Shown here: positions 16,280-24,590 of the stretch, in pieces
Numbering within the stretch: the first letter of the stretch is position 1
How the letters are laid out: every line of letters starts with the position of its first letter
NCBI GenBank assembly: GCA_049515175.1
Contig: JBEKUI010000007.1
Span: 1 to 41,976 of the forward strand
DNA: 41,976 nucleotides
Reading direction: 5' to 3'
DNA from: JACQNR01 sp049515175
Lineage (GTDB): Bacteria; Acidobacteriota; Terriglobia; UBA7540
Translations under genes and position numbers: made by a program
Notes under the pieces: generated by a model
What the model was told of the DNA's origin: nothing
The model's input: only the letters and a program-made list of their open reading frames with translations
The model's database searches: none

Positions 16280-16715
16280 TCCCCAAGTCGCTCAGCCCCT
16301 GCATATCCTCGTCGGTGAACGCCTCGTGCTCGAGATACTCGCGATAGCGGTCCTGGTTCCAGACGTCCAGGCGGTCGAGATAGCCGAGCACCGCCACTTC
16401 CCCGCGCATCGCCGCCGACTCGCGCAGCGTGGAAGGAATCAGAACCCTCCCCTGCCCGTCCATCTTGGCCATCTGCCCCCAGTAGTTGGTGCGGTCGAGG
16501 AATTTCTTCTTGGCCTTGTTCATGGACGGCAGCGCCGCCAACTTCTCCTCAATGCCACGCCATACGTTGAAGGGGTAAACGCGCACCGATTGTCCATCGA
16601 GGCTAGTGATGTAGAAGTCGGGGCCGAAGGTCTCATCAATATAGGTTTTGAAAGCGGTCGGAATCTTCAGCCGCCCCTTGCCGTCCACCGTCGCTGGGTA
16701 ATTCCCCCGTAGCAC
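16275..16715 (-). CDS. mraZ: Transcriptional regulator MraZ
   Basis: First gene of the dcw cluster. It is a 146-residue AbrB-fold DNA-binding protein that forms rings and controls the cluster promoter in other bacteria. Two SpoVT/AbrB-like halves are visible: LRGNYPATVDGKGRLKIPTAFK (2-23) and GQMAKMDGQGRVLIPSTLRE in the second half. It starts at GTG 16715; the family begins right at the MLRG/MFRG block, so a longer start is unlikely. A promoter and a row of five MraZ-type boxes lie directly upstream, pointing to autoregulation. Confidence 0.96.
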   Translation of the reverse strand: MLRGNYPATVDGKGRLKIPTAFKTYIDETFGPDFYITSLDGQSVRVYPFNVWRGIEEKLAALPSMNKAKKKFLDRTNYWGQMAKMDGQGRVLIPSTLRESAAMRGEVAVLGYLDRLDVWNQDRYREYLEHEAFTDEDMQGLSDLGI

Positions 16716-16765
16716 TCGACGAACTCAACTTTCTGGGATTCCGTTCTAAATCTTGCTCCTGCATA

Positions 16766-16812
16766 CCACTTACGACTACTAATCACTACTTTCTACCACT
16801 TTTGTCCACGGA
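16766..16812 (-). promoter_or_regulatory. MraZ operator: five boxes at exact 10-bp spacing
   Basis: On the minus strand five 7-mers with GTGG or GTAG cores begin every ten bases: TAAGTGG (16766-16772), TTAGTAG (16776-16782), AAAGTAG (16786-16792), AAAGTGG (16796-16802) and a weaker TCCGTGG (16806-16812). AAAGTG(T/G) boxes with 3-base spacers are the known MraZ target in Mycoplasma, and E. coli MraZ boxes also have a 10-bp period. The row begins at the -10 element and covers the predicted transcription start and early leader, as expected for autorepression. Confidence 0.85.
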
Positions 16813-16840
16813 CTATAGGCACGTACTTGATGGTTGTCAA
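16812..16840 (-). promoter_or_regulatory. dcw cluster (mraZ) sigma70 promoter
   Basis: TTGACA (16835-16840) matches consensus 6/6 and TATAGT (16812-16817) 5/6, with a 17-base spacer. Transcription should start near 16805, giving a leader of about 90 bases before mraZ. This is the strongest promoter in the window. Confidence 0.88.
16827..16840. promoter_or_regulatory. FNR/CRP-like box over the -35 of the mraZ promoter
   Basis: Plus-strand TTGAT-GGTT-GTCAA matches the FNR consensus TTGAT-N4-ATCAA at 9 of 10 fixed positions. One half-site doubles as the -35 hexamer and the other falls in the spacer, so a bound regulator would block RNA polymerase. A second box with the same geometry lies at 23899-23912. 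Confidence 0.55.
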
Positions 16841-17085
16841 GAGTTTTTTTCAATTATTTTAATGGGTTAGCGGGATTTTATCCCTATCCCGCCGCTTGGG
16901 GACGTTTCCACACCCGACCACTACCCTTTGTGGACCCTTTGGGGGGGGGAGCCGAGCCCCAGCTCGCCCGCCTGCCCGACATAGGACCTGCGAAGCGCCC
17001 GGCAGGATCAGGGCAACCGCCGGGAGAAATCCAATGCTGCCCCATTCGCTTCTCGGTTTTTAAGTGTCGCTCTTCGACTACTTGT
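16841..17085. other. Gap between OsmC-like gene and the dcw promoter
   Basis: No gene is seen. A hairpin with perfect 7-bp arms GCGGGAT/ATCCCGC and a 9-base loop lies at 16870-16892. On the minus strand it would follow the OsmC-like gene, but only a weak AT-rich stretch follows, so it is at best a poor terminator. A run of nine G at 16940-16948 is also present. Confidence 0.4.
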
Positions 17086-17586
17086 CTAGTCGTGGGAGAC
17101 GATGATGGGCGGGGCATTCTTCAAAGTTTGCAGGACGACGCAGTAGCGTTCTGTCAGGCGGATAAGTTGGGCGCGCTGTTCGGCGCTGGCATCGGTTTCC
17201 AGATCGAACTTCAGGCGGATGTTTTTGAAACCCACGGGAGCGTTTTTGGCCACGGCGAGCGTACCGCGGAAGTCCAAGTCACCTTCGGCATGGACCGCCG
17301 CATCGCGAAGCTCCACGCCGATCGCGGTTGATACCGCGCGCAGCGTGACTCCCGCGCAAGCGGCCAGCGCTTCCAGTAGCATGTCGCCCGAGCAGGCGGA
17401 GAGTCCGTCACCGCCGGTCGCCGGGTGTAGGCCCGCTTCGACCAGCGCCTTGCCGGTGGCGACTTTGCAGGTGATTCCCTGGCCGAGGCGCGATTGCGCC
17501 TTCAGGGTGATAAGCGCCGCCTCCGGTTGTTCGCGGTACTTCTGTTTCAAAGGCGCCTGGAGGGCCTTGAGTTCTTCTGAGTTCAT
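17086..17586 (-). CDS. OsmC/Ohr-family peroxiredoxin-like protein
   Basis: Members reduce organic hydroperoxides with two cysteines in the cytoplasm. This 166-residue protein has both expected cysteines: Cys77 in LEALAACAGVTL at the start of the central helix, and Cys149 in ERYCVVLQTL. An extra Cys65 lies nearby (GLSACSGDML). The usual Pro after the second Cys is Val here, so it may belong to the broader OsmC-like group rather than Ohr. It starts at ATG 17586. It is transcribed toward the dcw promoter but separated from it by 245 bases. Confidence 0.85.
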   Translation of the reverse strand: MNSEELKALQAPLKQKYREQPEAALITLKAQSRLGQGITCKVATGKALVEAGLHPATGGDGLSACSGDMLLEALAACAGVTLRAVSTAIGVELRDAAVHAEGDLDFRGTLAVAKNAPVGFKNIRLKFDLETDASAEQRAQLIRLTERYCVVLQTLKNAPPIIVSHD

Positions 17587-17630
17587 GAATACCTCGGAGA
17601 CGTGAGGACTTGCGCCCGGCTTATCGCCGC

Positions 17631-17699
17631 CCTCACCCGTCCATTATCCAACTGACGCCCTCTCCCGGAGGGAGAGGGCTGGTGCGTCCAAAGGGTGAG
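17631..17699. repeat. Nested palindromic repeat between OsmC-like and NmrA-like genes
   Basis: A perfect 9-bp stem CCCTCTCCC / GGA / GGGAGAGGG (17658-17678) is nested in an outer pair CTCACCC (17632-17638) / GGGTGAG (17693-17699). It may act as a transcription barrier or be a dispersed palindromic repeat; no T-run follows. Confidence 0.65.
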
Positions 17700-17718
17700 C
17701 CACTCGAAGCGTTATGCC

Positions 17719-18669
17719 TTAATCGAGCGGTATGCGGCTCTTGTTCTGGGCGAGCCACTGGTCGAAAGTCTGGAGGGCCGGATTCAGTGACCGAGCAATC
17801 TTGGGATCGCGCGGGCCGCAGAAGGCCTCTTGAAAGTCGTGCTTGAACTGGAACATGTTGCCCATATCCGCGGCGCCCGGAAAGCCCAACCCACGGTACA
17901 CATCGAAGGGGACGGCGTTGTAACGAACCTCTTGGCCGAGAGCCTTCGTAAGTGCGGCGGCCATCTGCGCGCCCGTCAATTGCTCGCCCGAGATGGCGAC
18001 CCTCTTCCCAATGTATTCGCGGCCCTTCTTGAAAATGCTTAATGCACACTTCCCGATGTCCTCGGCAGCAATGCCAGGCAGCTTCTTGTCACCCATGGGC
18101 ATGTTCAGAACCAGTTTGCCGTCCGGCCCCTTCTTGGGACCCGAGCCGAAGAAGATGAAGTTGTCCCAGTAGAAGGAGGTCAGCAGAAAGGTCGTCGGAA
18201 CCCCCAGTCGGGAGAAGACGCCGTCGGCTTCACCCTTGGCGTCAAAGTGCGGCACCTTGTACTTGCCCATGAGGGTGGGCATGCGGTTGTCACTGAGCGG
18301 CACCCACTTGCGGGTGTCTTCCAGCGTGGACCAGACAACGTGTTGGACGCCCGCCGCCTTGGCCGCCTGCGCCATGGCAGTCGCCTGGGCCAGTTCCCTC
18401 TCGGGGGAAAAGTGGTCCCAGAAAAAGGTGACGCAGAAAGCCCCATAGGCCCCCGCGAAGGCGCGCTTCAGGCTCTCCACATCGTCCGCGTTGGCGACGA
18501 CGACTTCGGCCCCCTGCTTGGCCAGTGCCTTGGCCTTACCCGAATTGGCGTCACGCGTGATGGCGCGCGCCGCAAAGCCGCCGCTCGGGTCACTCAAGAT
18601 GGCGCGCACCAGACCGCCACCCTGCGCGCCGGTCGCCCCCATTACGGCAATGATCTTTTTATCCGCCAT
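17719..18669 (-). CDS. NmrA/HSCARG-like NAD(P)-binding protein
   Basis: Atypical short-chain dehydrogenase fold. The dinucleotide-binding loop GATGAQGGGLV lies at 11-21, followed by TRDANSGKAKAL and DDVESLKRAF as in NmrA-like proteins. Close homologues act as NADP(H) sensors or redox enzymes, and the substrate cannot be read from sequence. The length, 316 residues, is normal. It starts at ATG 18669 with a good AGGAGA site seven bases upstream. It lies upstream of the OsmC-like gene on the same strand, separated by 132 bases holding a palindromic repeat. Confidence 0.85.
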   Translation of the reverse strand: MADKKIIAVMGATGAQGGGLVRAILSDPSGGFAARAITRDANSGKAKALAKQGAEVVVANADDVESLKRAFAGAYGAFCVTFFWDHFSPERELAQATAMAQAAKAAGVQHVVWSTLEDTRKWVPLSDNRMPTLMGKYKVPHFDAKGEADGVFSRLGVPTTFLLTSFYWDNFIFFGSGPKKGPDGKLVLNMPMGDKKLPGIAAEDIGKCALSIFKKGREYIGKRVAISGEQLTGAQMAAALTKALGQEVRYNAVPFDVYRGLGFPGAADMGNMFQFKHDFQEAFCGPRDPKIARSLNPALQTFDQWLAQNKSRIPLD

Positions 18670-19041
18670 GCAATTCTCCTTGTGTATTGCGCCCGCGGCG
18701 CACGTTCTGATTTCAAAAATGACTTCTTCTAGAGATGCTCTTGGTCAGCACGAAGTTACACTCCAATTGCGCGCCCCAAGCTGCAACGCGCAGGGGTGTC
18801 CGACGGCCGTGCTGGTCACGCCCACTTCTTGCCGAGCGCGTCCACCGGAGCAAGCCGATGCCGGTTGCACCTGTTCTCACACCATTCGCCCTGGATCCTT
18901 TATTAAACGTCTGCCCCACGGGCGAGTCAAGAATTTTCCAGGCTGAGGCCGGAGCGCCCATGTTCGGGATGAACAAGCCCGGCAGATTGCTGGTTGAATT
19001 CCCTTGCAGAGGTTTGGAACAGAAGCGCGCCGTGAACCAGG
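18670..19041. other. Intergenic region with no recognised gene
   Basis: This stretch lies between the end of the cyclase gene and the NmrA-like gene, both on the minus strand. Only the NmrA ribosome binding site is recognisable. Open frames exist on both strands but lack family motifs and good starts, and I could not find a convincing promoter or terminator. Confidence 0.5.
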
Positions 19042-20250
19042 CTAGGCCCAGGTGGGATCAGCGTTGCCAGCTTTGGCTGGAGGTGGAAGCACGACAGGGG
19101 TTTGGTCGGGAGGAATGAGGCACGGAGACCATTCATAAACCTGGTGGCCGTCCACAGGTTTGCTGGCGGGTCGGAACCCTTCCTGCTCTTCGAGGCGCTC
19201 AACAACCTCGGCGCTTACCCACAGCGTGTCAGGGTTGGCATGTTTCTGCATGTGCCCGGTGACGTCGAGCACCTGATGCGCAATCTTCTCCAGTTTGCTG
19301 TCTTCGAAGATCGGAACTTCGCCCTCGTGCAGCCCGCAGCGGACGGAAATGCGGGAGCGCAGCAGGTTCTCGGTGCGATTGAACGTGCGCAGGCGCCGCA
19401 GGACGGCCTGCGCCGCCGCCACGGCCAGGTCGGTATCCAGGAAGCAGACCATCACCCCGTCGGGAGTCCAAGCCATCTTCCATGCGCTGTGCTGCGTGAA
19501 AACATCCTCCAGCATCTTCATGTACGCCTGGAAAGTCACCGTGATGGGCAATTCGCGCTCGTTTTCTTTCATGCGCGTCGAGCCAGCCACGTCGATCGAC
19601 AAGAAAGTACATTGCCGGCGCTTGGCGCCAAGGAGGGAAGATTCGATTTCTTTGTAGCGCTCCACGAGATCGCGGCGCGCCCGCTCGGAATCGACGGCCG
19701 CTCCCGTTTCACTCTCCTTCTCCGAGAAAAAGCCGATCGGCGCCGGTGTCGCCGCCTTGGCGGAGCGTCGCTCCGGGCGAAGGGCCCTCAGCATGGGAGC
19801 GAAGGCCTTCTTCATCCCGCTCCGCACGACCAGACCGCCCAAGCCAAACCCCAGCGGCAGATAACCGGCGAAAGAGAAGTCCGCCCACATGGACCGAATC
19901 CAGATGAGTGCCATCACCACCAGCGGGTCGCCCATTTGGTGGAAGAGTCCGATCAGACGCGCCCGGTCCCACTGCTCGGCGTGCGGGAATTGCAGGCCGA
20001 AGAGCACCAGGAAGACGCCTGCCGCCGCCAGCAGCGACCAACTCAAGGTCTGGTGAAGAGTATTCAGGGAATAGAACAGGACCGCGCGCGAACTGATGGA
20101 CGGGAAATGCAGCCGGGACGCTTGGGCGAGGCGGGCGGGTTTGGTTGCGAGAGCGTGTTCTCGCGACGGCTGGCCGCCTTCCTCATTGCTCCAGAGCTTC
20201 TCGCGGCTCGACAATACTTGCGGGTTGTAGGTCGAGGCTATCGTCGCCAT
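19042..20250 (-). CDS. Membrane-bound class III adenylate/guanylate cyclase
   Basis: Predicted nucleotide cyclase of 402 residues. A polar N-terminus is followed by hydrophobic segments at about 69-87, 108-120 and 125-143, a linker, then a class III catalytic domain (about 214-385). The metal-binding Asp220 is in FLSIDVAGSTRM and the second Asp264 in TPDGVMVCFLD. RCGLHEGEVPIF follows, as in bacterial cyclases. The usual GDG before the second Asp reads PDG here. It starts at ATG 20250. cAMP versus cGMP cannot be told from sequence. Confidence 0.82.
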   Translation of the reverse strand: MATIASTYNPQVLSSREKLWSNEEGGQPSREHALATKPARLAQASRLHFPSISSRAVLFYSLNTLHQTLSWSLLAAAGVFLVLFGLQFPHAEQWDRARLIGLFHQMGDPLVVMALIWIRSMWADFSFAGYLPLGFGLGGLVVRSGMKKAFAPMLRALRPERRSAKAATPAPIGFFSEKESETGAAVDSERARRDLVERYKEIESSLLGAKRRQCTFLSIDVAGSTRMKENERELPITVTFQAYMKMLEDVFTQHSAWKMAWTPDGVMVCFLDTDLAVAAAQAVLRRLRTFNRTENLLRSRISVRCGLHEGEVPIFEDSKLEKIAHQVLDVTGHMQKHANPDTLWVSAEVVERLEEQEGFRPASKPVDGHQVYEWSPCLIPPDQTPVVLPPPAKAGNADPTWA

Positions 20251-20563
20251 TGGGCTTCATCTCGTGTGCATTCGCCCTCGCTTCAACCTCAGGGCGTTTG
20301 CCCCAACTTGCACCGACTCATGGAGCATAGCTCCGCGCCCGCAGTCTGGCTAGAGTACAAAGGTACTGGCGAGATGGCCCGTTGGTACCACCTGGTTACC
20401 CCGCCCACGGGGGCCATGAGAAGGTCAGGATGTCCGCATCAAGGCCGTCCAGAGTGGGCACCGGAACGCCCCCAATTTGCGCGAGACCACTGACCTCATG
20501 AATAACGCCCCGCCGCCCCCAGCCTGTTATTATGGAGGGCTGCCGGAGCTCGCCGGAGTGACG
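20251..20563. other. Divergent intergenic region between cyclase and methyltransferase genes
   Basis: This region should hold the promoters of both genes, but no near-consensus pair of hexamers stands out. An imperfect palindrome GGTACC-ACCT-GGTTACC lies just after 20380. In-frame TTG 20477 and ATG 20498 could extend the methyltransferase, but the start at 20564 has the better ribosome binding site. Confidence 0.35.
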
Positions 20564-21334
20564 ATGAGCGTGAATTTCGCCAAGTACTACGATTGCGTGA
20601 TCCCCTGGGAGCAGCGGCTGAAGCGCGAACTGCCGCTCCTCGAAGGAATCTCCCGCGCCGCCGGGAGGAAAGTGCTGATTCCAGCCTGCGGGACCGGCGG
20701 TCATGTTGTGGCGCTCGCCGCGCGCGGGTTCGAGGTGCTGGGCTTTGACATCGACGAAGACGCGCTGGTCCTGGCGCGCGCTAAACTCACGGCCGAGGAG
20801 GGCGCCATTGCGGCGATCTCCGGCAAAGCTGCACTCCGCACCTTGGATATGGCTGCCTCGGGAATGGTCGGGCAGGCGTTCGACGTTGCCTTCATCCTCG
20901 GCAATGCCCTGCCCGGAATCTCTGCGCCCGGCGCGTTGGGCGCGGTGCTGGGCGGGGTGGCAGGAGCGCTCCGGCCCGGCGGTGTCTTGTTGACACAAAA
21001 CCTCAACTACGACCTGCGCTGGCGGGAGAAAACACAGTTCTTCCCAGTCCTCGCGGGTCAGACGGAAGATGAGGACGTGTTGCTCGTCAAGTTCGCCGAC
21101 TACGGCGCCGACGTCATCAACTTCCACGGGATGTATCTCGCCCGGTCCAGGGCGGGTGGCGCGTGGCAGACGCATACCCGCAGCTCACGGCAGACTCCCC
21201 TCTTCCGCGACCGGCTCGTCGAAATCCTGCGCGCGGCGGGATTCGCCGATTTTGAGTTCTGGGGCGACTACGCACGCACGCCGTTTGACCCTGAGAAATC
21301 CAACGACCTGATCGTAATGGCCGAGAAAAAGTAG
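20564..21334 (+). CDS. Class I SAM-dependent methyltransferase
   Basis: A 256-residue protein. From ATG 20564 (GGAG five bases upstream) it opens FAKYYDCVIPWEQRLKREL, then SAM motif I VLIPACGTGGHVVALAARGF (residues about 33-52), acidic motif II GFDIDEDAL, and a later Pro/Gly loop LRPGGVLLTQNLNYD. The target molecule is unknown. It is preceded by a divergent cyclase and followed by the WD40 gene on the same strand, with a gap of 134 bases. Confidence 0.85.
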   Translation: MSVNFAKYYDCVIPWEQRLKRELPLLEGISRAAGRKVLIPACGTGGHVVALAARGFEVLGFDIDEDALVLARAKLTAEEGAIAAISGKAALRTLDMAASGMVGQAFDVAFILGNALPGISAPGALGAVLGGVAGALRPGGVLLTQNLNYDLRWREKTQFFPVLAGQTEDEDVLLVKFADYGADVINFHGMYLARSRAGGAWQTHTRSSRQTPLFRDRLVEILRAAGFADFEFWGDYARTPFDPEKSNDLIVMAEKK

Positions 21335-21468
21335 AGCCCGGCCTGCGGCGTGAGTCGCCCCGTGACGCACAAGGCCGCACTTCGCTCTGAACCATGCGGT
21401 GTCACGGCAAAGATTTTGACCCAGGTTCCGCGTGGTCTAGCTTTACAATTCAACCGAGGCATCGTCAG

Positions 21469-22638
21469 ATGCAAAAGATTCTGTGGATGCTCATGGCGCC
21501 GACGATCTGGCTCGCTGCGGCCAAGCTTTCACTGGGGACTTCCCTGTTCGCCCAGGCGGACATTGCCGCGGCGCATCGCGCCCGTGCCGCGGCGTTGGAG
21601 GAGCAGAACGACTATGAAGGCGCCGAGAAGGAGCTCCGCGCCGCGCTCGTCATTGAGCCCAATTCCATCACTACCCACAATAACCTGGGTATCGTGCTCG
21701 AGGAGCGCGATGAGCGCGAGGAAGCATTCGTGGAGTACGCCATCGTGGCGGATTTGCTGCAAAAGTCAGGGCAGCTGCACATTCTCGCCGGACACACTCA
21801 ACCGGTGCGCGCCGTGGCGTTTTCGCCCGGCGGCGACGAGGTCGCGACCGGGGGTGACGACGGCGAAGTCAAGTTCTGGGACGCATCCTCGGGCGCGCTG
21901 AAGCAGACCCTCTCCGCTCACACTCCCATCAAAGCCCTCGCCTTTTCCAATGATGGGACCCTTCTGGCGACGGGCTGCGGCGATGGCACGCTCCGGCTCT
22001 GGGACGCTCATACCGGCGCTGCGAAGATCACGCTCAACGGTCATACGCGGCCCGTGGTAACCGTGGCCATCGCTGCCGACGGGAAGACCGCGGCCAGCGG
22101 GAGCAAGGACGGCAACCTCATCGTCTGGGACCTGGCCTCTCAGCGGCCGCGGTTGAAGCTGCCCGGACACATCTTCGAGGTCCTGGCGGTCGCTTTTTCG
22201 CCCGACGGCAAAACGCTCGCGAGCAGCAGCTTCGACGTGCGCTTTTGGGACGCGCAGAGCGGAGAGTTGAAGCGGACAATCAGCCGCCAGTCCACGATGA
22301 TCACCTCCCTCGCTTTCTCCCGCGATGGAAGGTGGCTGGTGACCGCCAGCGAAGACAAAACCGCCAAGGTCTGGGACGTGGCCACGGGCGAGGCCCGGCA
22401 CGAACTCGATTCCTCCGATTTCCCTCTCAGTTCCGTCGCCATCTCACCCGACGGCAAACGGCTCGCCACCGGTGGCTGGGAAAACTGCATTCGCCTGTGG
22501 GATATCGAGAGCGGTGACTTGCTCTGGACGCTGCCCGTCCACAAAGCCCTCGTCGGCTCCCTGGCCTTTTCTCCCGACGGCAAGACCCTCGCCAGCGCCA
22601 GCAATGACACAACCGCAACCGTCTGGCACTTGAATTGA
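21469..22638 (+). CDS. Exported TPR/WD40 repeat protein
   Basis: A signal peptide is visible (1 to about 29, hydrophobic core PTIWLAAAKLSLG). A helical TPR-like segment follows (about 37-98, with EEQNDYEGAEKELRAALVI and HNNLGIVLEE), then seven WD40 repeats (about 103-389) with repeated AFSPDGKTLAS and WD signatures, closing a seven-bladed propeller. Such proteins are scaffolds; the partner is unknown. ATG 21469 has GAGG nine bases upstream and starts the signal peptide; an in-frame ATG 75 bases earlier would hide it. Confidence 0.85.
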   Translation: MQKILWMLMAPTIWLAAAKLSLGTSLFAQADIAAAHRARAAALEEQNDYEGAEKELRAALVIEPNSITTHNNLGIVLEERDEREEAFVEYAIVADLLQKSGQLHILAGHTQPVRAVAFSPGGDEVATGGDDGEVKFWDASSGALKQTLSAHTPIKALAFSNDGTLLATGCGDGTLRLWDAHTGAAKITLNGHTRPVVTVAIAADGKTAASGSKDGNLIVWDLASQRPRLKLPGHIFEVLAVAFSPDGKTLASSSFDVRFWDAQSGELKRTISRQSTMITSLAFSRDGRWLVTASEDKTAKVWDVATGEARHELDSSDFPLSSVAISPDGKRLATGGWENCIRLWDIESGDLLWTLPVHKALVGSLAFSPDGKTLASASNDTTATVWHLN

Positions 22639-22829
22639 CAAGGCTCACAGTAGCGGTGTGGCTCTGAGACTCTGCGGTTCGTGGTAACTCGGACCTGAAT
22701 GCCCTTGAAACCATTCACCGGGGGCAAGCAGCCGCGACAGGTGCAGTCTATAAACGCCAATCAAACCCTGAGCCTGTTCGAGTTTGCTGGAATGCTTTCC
22801 GGTTTCCAATGTTCGGGTCAGACAGTCGG

Positions 22830-23552
22830 CTAACCAGTGAGTGCGTCCTTCCCGCGCGGACCTGAAACGGAAGTGAAGACGTAGAGCAGAAGGAGTTCAC
22901 GGAAAATCTTCTCGCCCTGCTTCACGAAGCCTGGCGTATCAAGGCCGCGGGAGCCCGGCTCGAAGACTCTTCGCACAATCCATGCTTGCAGTGTTAGCCA
23001 ATCGACATCTTTTCTGGGCAGCCCCGGATGCAGAACCCATTCGCCCTTTTCCTGCCGGTGCCAAAAGGTCTCGAAGCGCTTCTTGCGGACGAGGGTATCA
23101 AGAAGTCGACGAAACTGGTCGCCCTGTCTTTGGAAGCGCGGACGGAAGACGGTTTCCAGCGCTCCCTTGGGGTCTTTGCCCCATGTGGCGTAGATAGAGA
23201 ATCCCACCGTAACACACTCGGCACTCAAGCCCACGTAGAGGCGGCCGTCGCCGGCACGATCTCGCCGGCTGTCGAAGACGTAGAGATAGTAGTTGGATTT
23301 GTACGGACTCTTATCCTTGCTGAAGCGGATATCACGGTTGATGCGGGAGAAGTTCCGGTTGGTCTTGCCGGAAGTTTCGAAGTGGGGATGGAGTTTCAGC
23401 AGCGATGGCTCTAGCGCGTACAGCAAGCTGCGGAAGAGCCCCGACACGTGCGCCTCGTAGCGATCCCGGTTCCGGTCAAACCACACTTTGCTGTTGTTCT
23501 TCGCGAGTTCCCGGAAGAAGATAAATGACTCGTCGGAGAAACCGGAAAACAT
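22830..23552 (-). CDS. DUF2461 family protein
   Basis: A 240-residue member of a widespread uncharacterised family. Visible family features are FFRELAKNNSKVWFDRNRDRYE (about 12-33), NRNFSRINRDIRFSKDKSPYKSN, and the SAECVTVGFSIY strand. I chose ATG 23552, preceded by GGAGGT with four-base spacing; the frame stays open another 34 codons upstream without family similarity. It converges with the WD40 gene. Its own promoter is visible upstream. Confidence 0.85.
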   Translation of the reverse strand: MFSGFSDESFIFFRELAKNNSKVWFDRNRDRYEAHVSGLFRSLLYALEPSLLKLHPHFETSGKTNRNFSRINRDIRFSKDKSPYKSNYYLYVFDSRRDRAGDGRLYVGLSAECVTVGFSIYATWGKDPKGALETVFRPRFQRQGDQFRRLLDTLVRKKRFETFWHRQEKGEWVLHPGLPRKDVDWLTLQAWIVRRVFEPGSRGLDTPGFVKQGEKIFRELLLLYVFTSVSGPRGKDALTG

Positions 23553-23898
23553 GTCCACCTCCGCCACCGTGTCGCGTTGGAAGTCTTGATTATAGGACGG
23601 ATTGTCGCCCTGGCAAGAACTGCCAGCGATGCGTGATGAAATGATGCCGCCCATGGCTCTGTCGAGACTTGGACCGAAAATGGCTCTGCGAATTCAACAA
23701 CTGAAGCTGGCGTCATTGGGAGGCTCCGCTATCATGTTACAGGGAAAAATGGCGCGAGGGTCATGCGCCGAATCTCGCATTCTAAGATCCCCCAATTGAG
23801 CCCTATTGTCCGCCCCAGGCTCAAGCCGCAACTTGCCGTTGGTTGATATCTAACCTAAGTTGTTACTAATCAGCAATTTACAAGACGCGACTATCCGC
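23553..23898. other. Divergent intergenic region upstream of DUF2461 and ybaK genes
   Basis: No gene is supported here. A minus-strand promoter for the DUF2461 gene (23589-23616) lies at the left, and the plus-strand ybaK promoter begins at 23899. In between, the sequence becomes AT-richer than its surroundings toward 23880. Confidence 0.5.
23589..23616 (-). promoter_or_regulatory. Promoter of the DUF2461 gene
   Basis: Minus-strand TTGCCA (23611-23616, 5/6), a 16-base spacer and a perfect TATAAT (23589-23594). The start of transcription near 23582 would leave a leader of about 30 bases with a strong ribosome binding site. Confidence 0.7.
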
Positions 23899-23912
23899 TT
23901 GACATATATCAA
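23899..23912. promoter_or_regulatory. FNR/CRP-like box over the -35 of the ybaK operon promoter
   Basis: TTGAC-ATAT-ATCAA matches TTGAT-N4-ATCAA at 9 of 10 positions. The left half-site is the -35 hexamer itself. The operon encodes an FNR-like regulator, so feedback repression is the simplest reading. Confidence 0.6.
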
Positions 23913-23928
23913 TTTGTTTTCGTTTAAT
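23899..23928 (+). promoter_or_regulatory. Promoter of the ybaK-citrate synthase-fnr operon
   Basis: TTGACA (23899-23904, 6/6), an 18-base spacer and TTTAAT (23923-23928, 5/6). Transcription should start near 23935, about 58 bases before the ybaK ATG. Confidence 0.7.
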
Positions 23929-23992
23929 GGCAGAGGGATTGCGGCAAGGGGCGGTGTGGGATAATTGCGTTTTGCCGTTTGTGGAGGAAGCC

Positions 23993-24478
23993 ATGAGCAT
24001 CCCCCGACGGATACGTGAGTATCTGGACTCCCAGAATGTCCCTTACGAGTGGCTGCCCCACCCGCAAGCATATACGGCCCAGGAGGTAGCCCATTCCTTG
24101 CACATCTCCGGGAAGCGCCTCGCCAAGACGGTAGTACTCGATGCTGATGGCGTTGTGGTGATGGCGGTTTTGCCGGCCTCGCACCGCTTGAGTATTCCGG
24201 AGCTGAAAAGCGCAGCCGAAGCCCGGCACCTGGAGATGTTGCCCGAAGGCGAACTGGCGAAGATCTTCCCAGAATGCGATCTGGGCGCCATCCCGCCTTT
24301 CGGTCATTTGTACGGGGTTGACGTGTGGGTCGACCGCAGTATCGCAGACCAAGGCGAGATCGTGTTCAACGCCGGAACGCATTTGGACGCTGTCCGCATG
24401 AAGTACAGCGACTATGCCGGACTGGCAAGGCCTCACGTCGCCCGCTTCTCGGAAATGTGGGAGTCAGCCGCCGCCTGA
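23993..24478 (+). CDS. YbaK/EbsC-type aminoacyl-tRNA deacylase
   Basis: Editing-domain protein of 161 residues that hydrolyses mischarged tRNAs (Cys- or Ala-tRNA-Pro in known members). Visible features are PYEWLPHPQAYTAQEVAHSLHISGKRLAKTVVL, including the Lys of the catalytic pocket, then VMAVLPASHRLS and PPFGHLYGVDVWVDRSI. ATG 23993 has GGAGG at ideal spacing. It is the first gene of a probable operon with citrate synthase (112 bases later) and a Crp/FNR regulator. Confidence 0.88.
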   Translation: MSIPRRIREYLDSQNVPYEWLPHPQAYTAQEVAHSLHISGKRLAKTVVLDADGVVVMAVLPASHRLSIPELKSAAEARHLEMLPEGELAKIFPECDLGAIPPFGHLYGVDVWVDRSIADQGEIVFNAGTHLDAVRMKYSDYAGLARPHVARFSEMWESAAA

Positions 24479-24522
24479 GGCCAGCCCGGCCGAGGCGGGT
24501 CGAAAGTGATGTCGTAAGCGGC

Positions 24523-24540
24523 CACACAAACTGGTGTGTG
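24523..24540. repeat. Short hairpin between ybaK and citrate synthase genes
   Basis: Perfect 6-bp arms CACACA/TGTGTG with a 6-base loop lie 50 bases before the citrate synthase start. It could affect mRNA stability in the operon, but it has no T-run. Confidence 0.4.
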
Positions 24541-24590
24541 ACGGAGAAGTCCTGTGCGTAGACAAGAGATATGTTGCCAAGGAGGCCATG

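Noticed and set aside
16870..16892. Rho-independent terminator of the OsmC-like gene
   Set aside because: The 7-bp stem is real, but the following bases on the minus strand are only AT-rich, without a T-run.
18713..19118. Small genes between the NmrA-like and cyclase genes
   Set aside because: Frames on both strands lack ribosome binding sites and any recognisable domain, and their composition looks non-coding.
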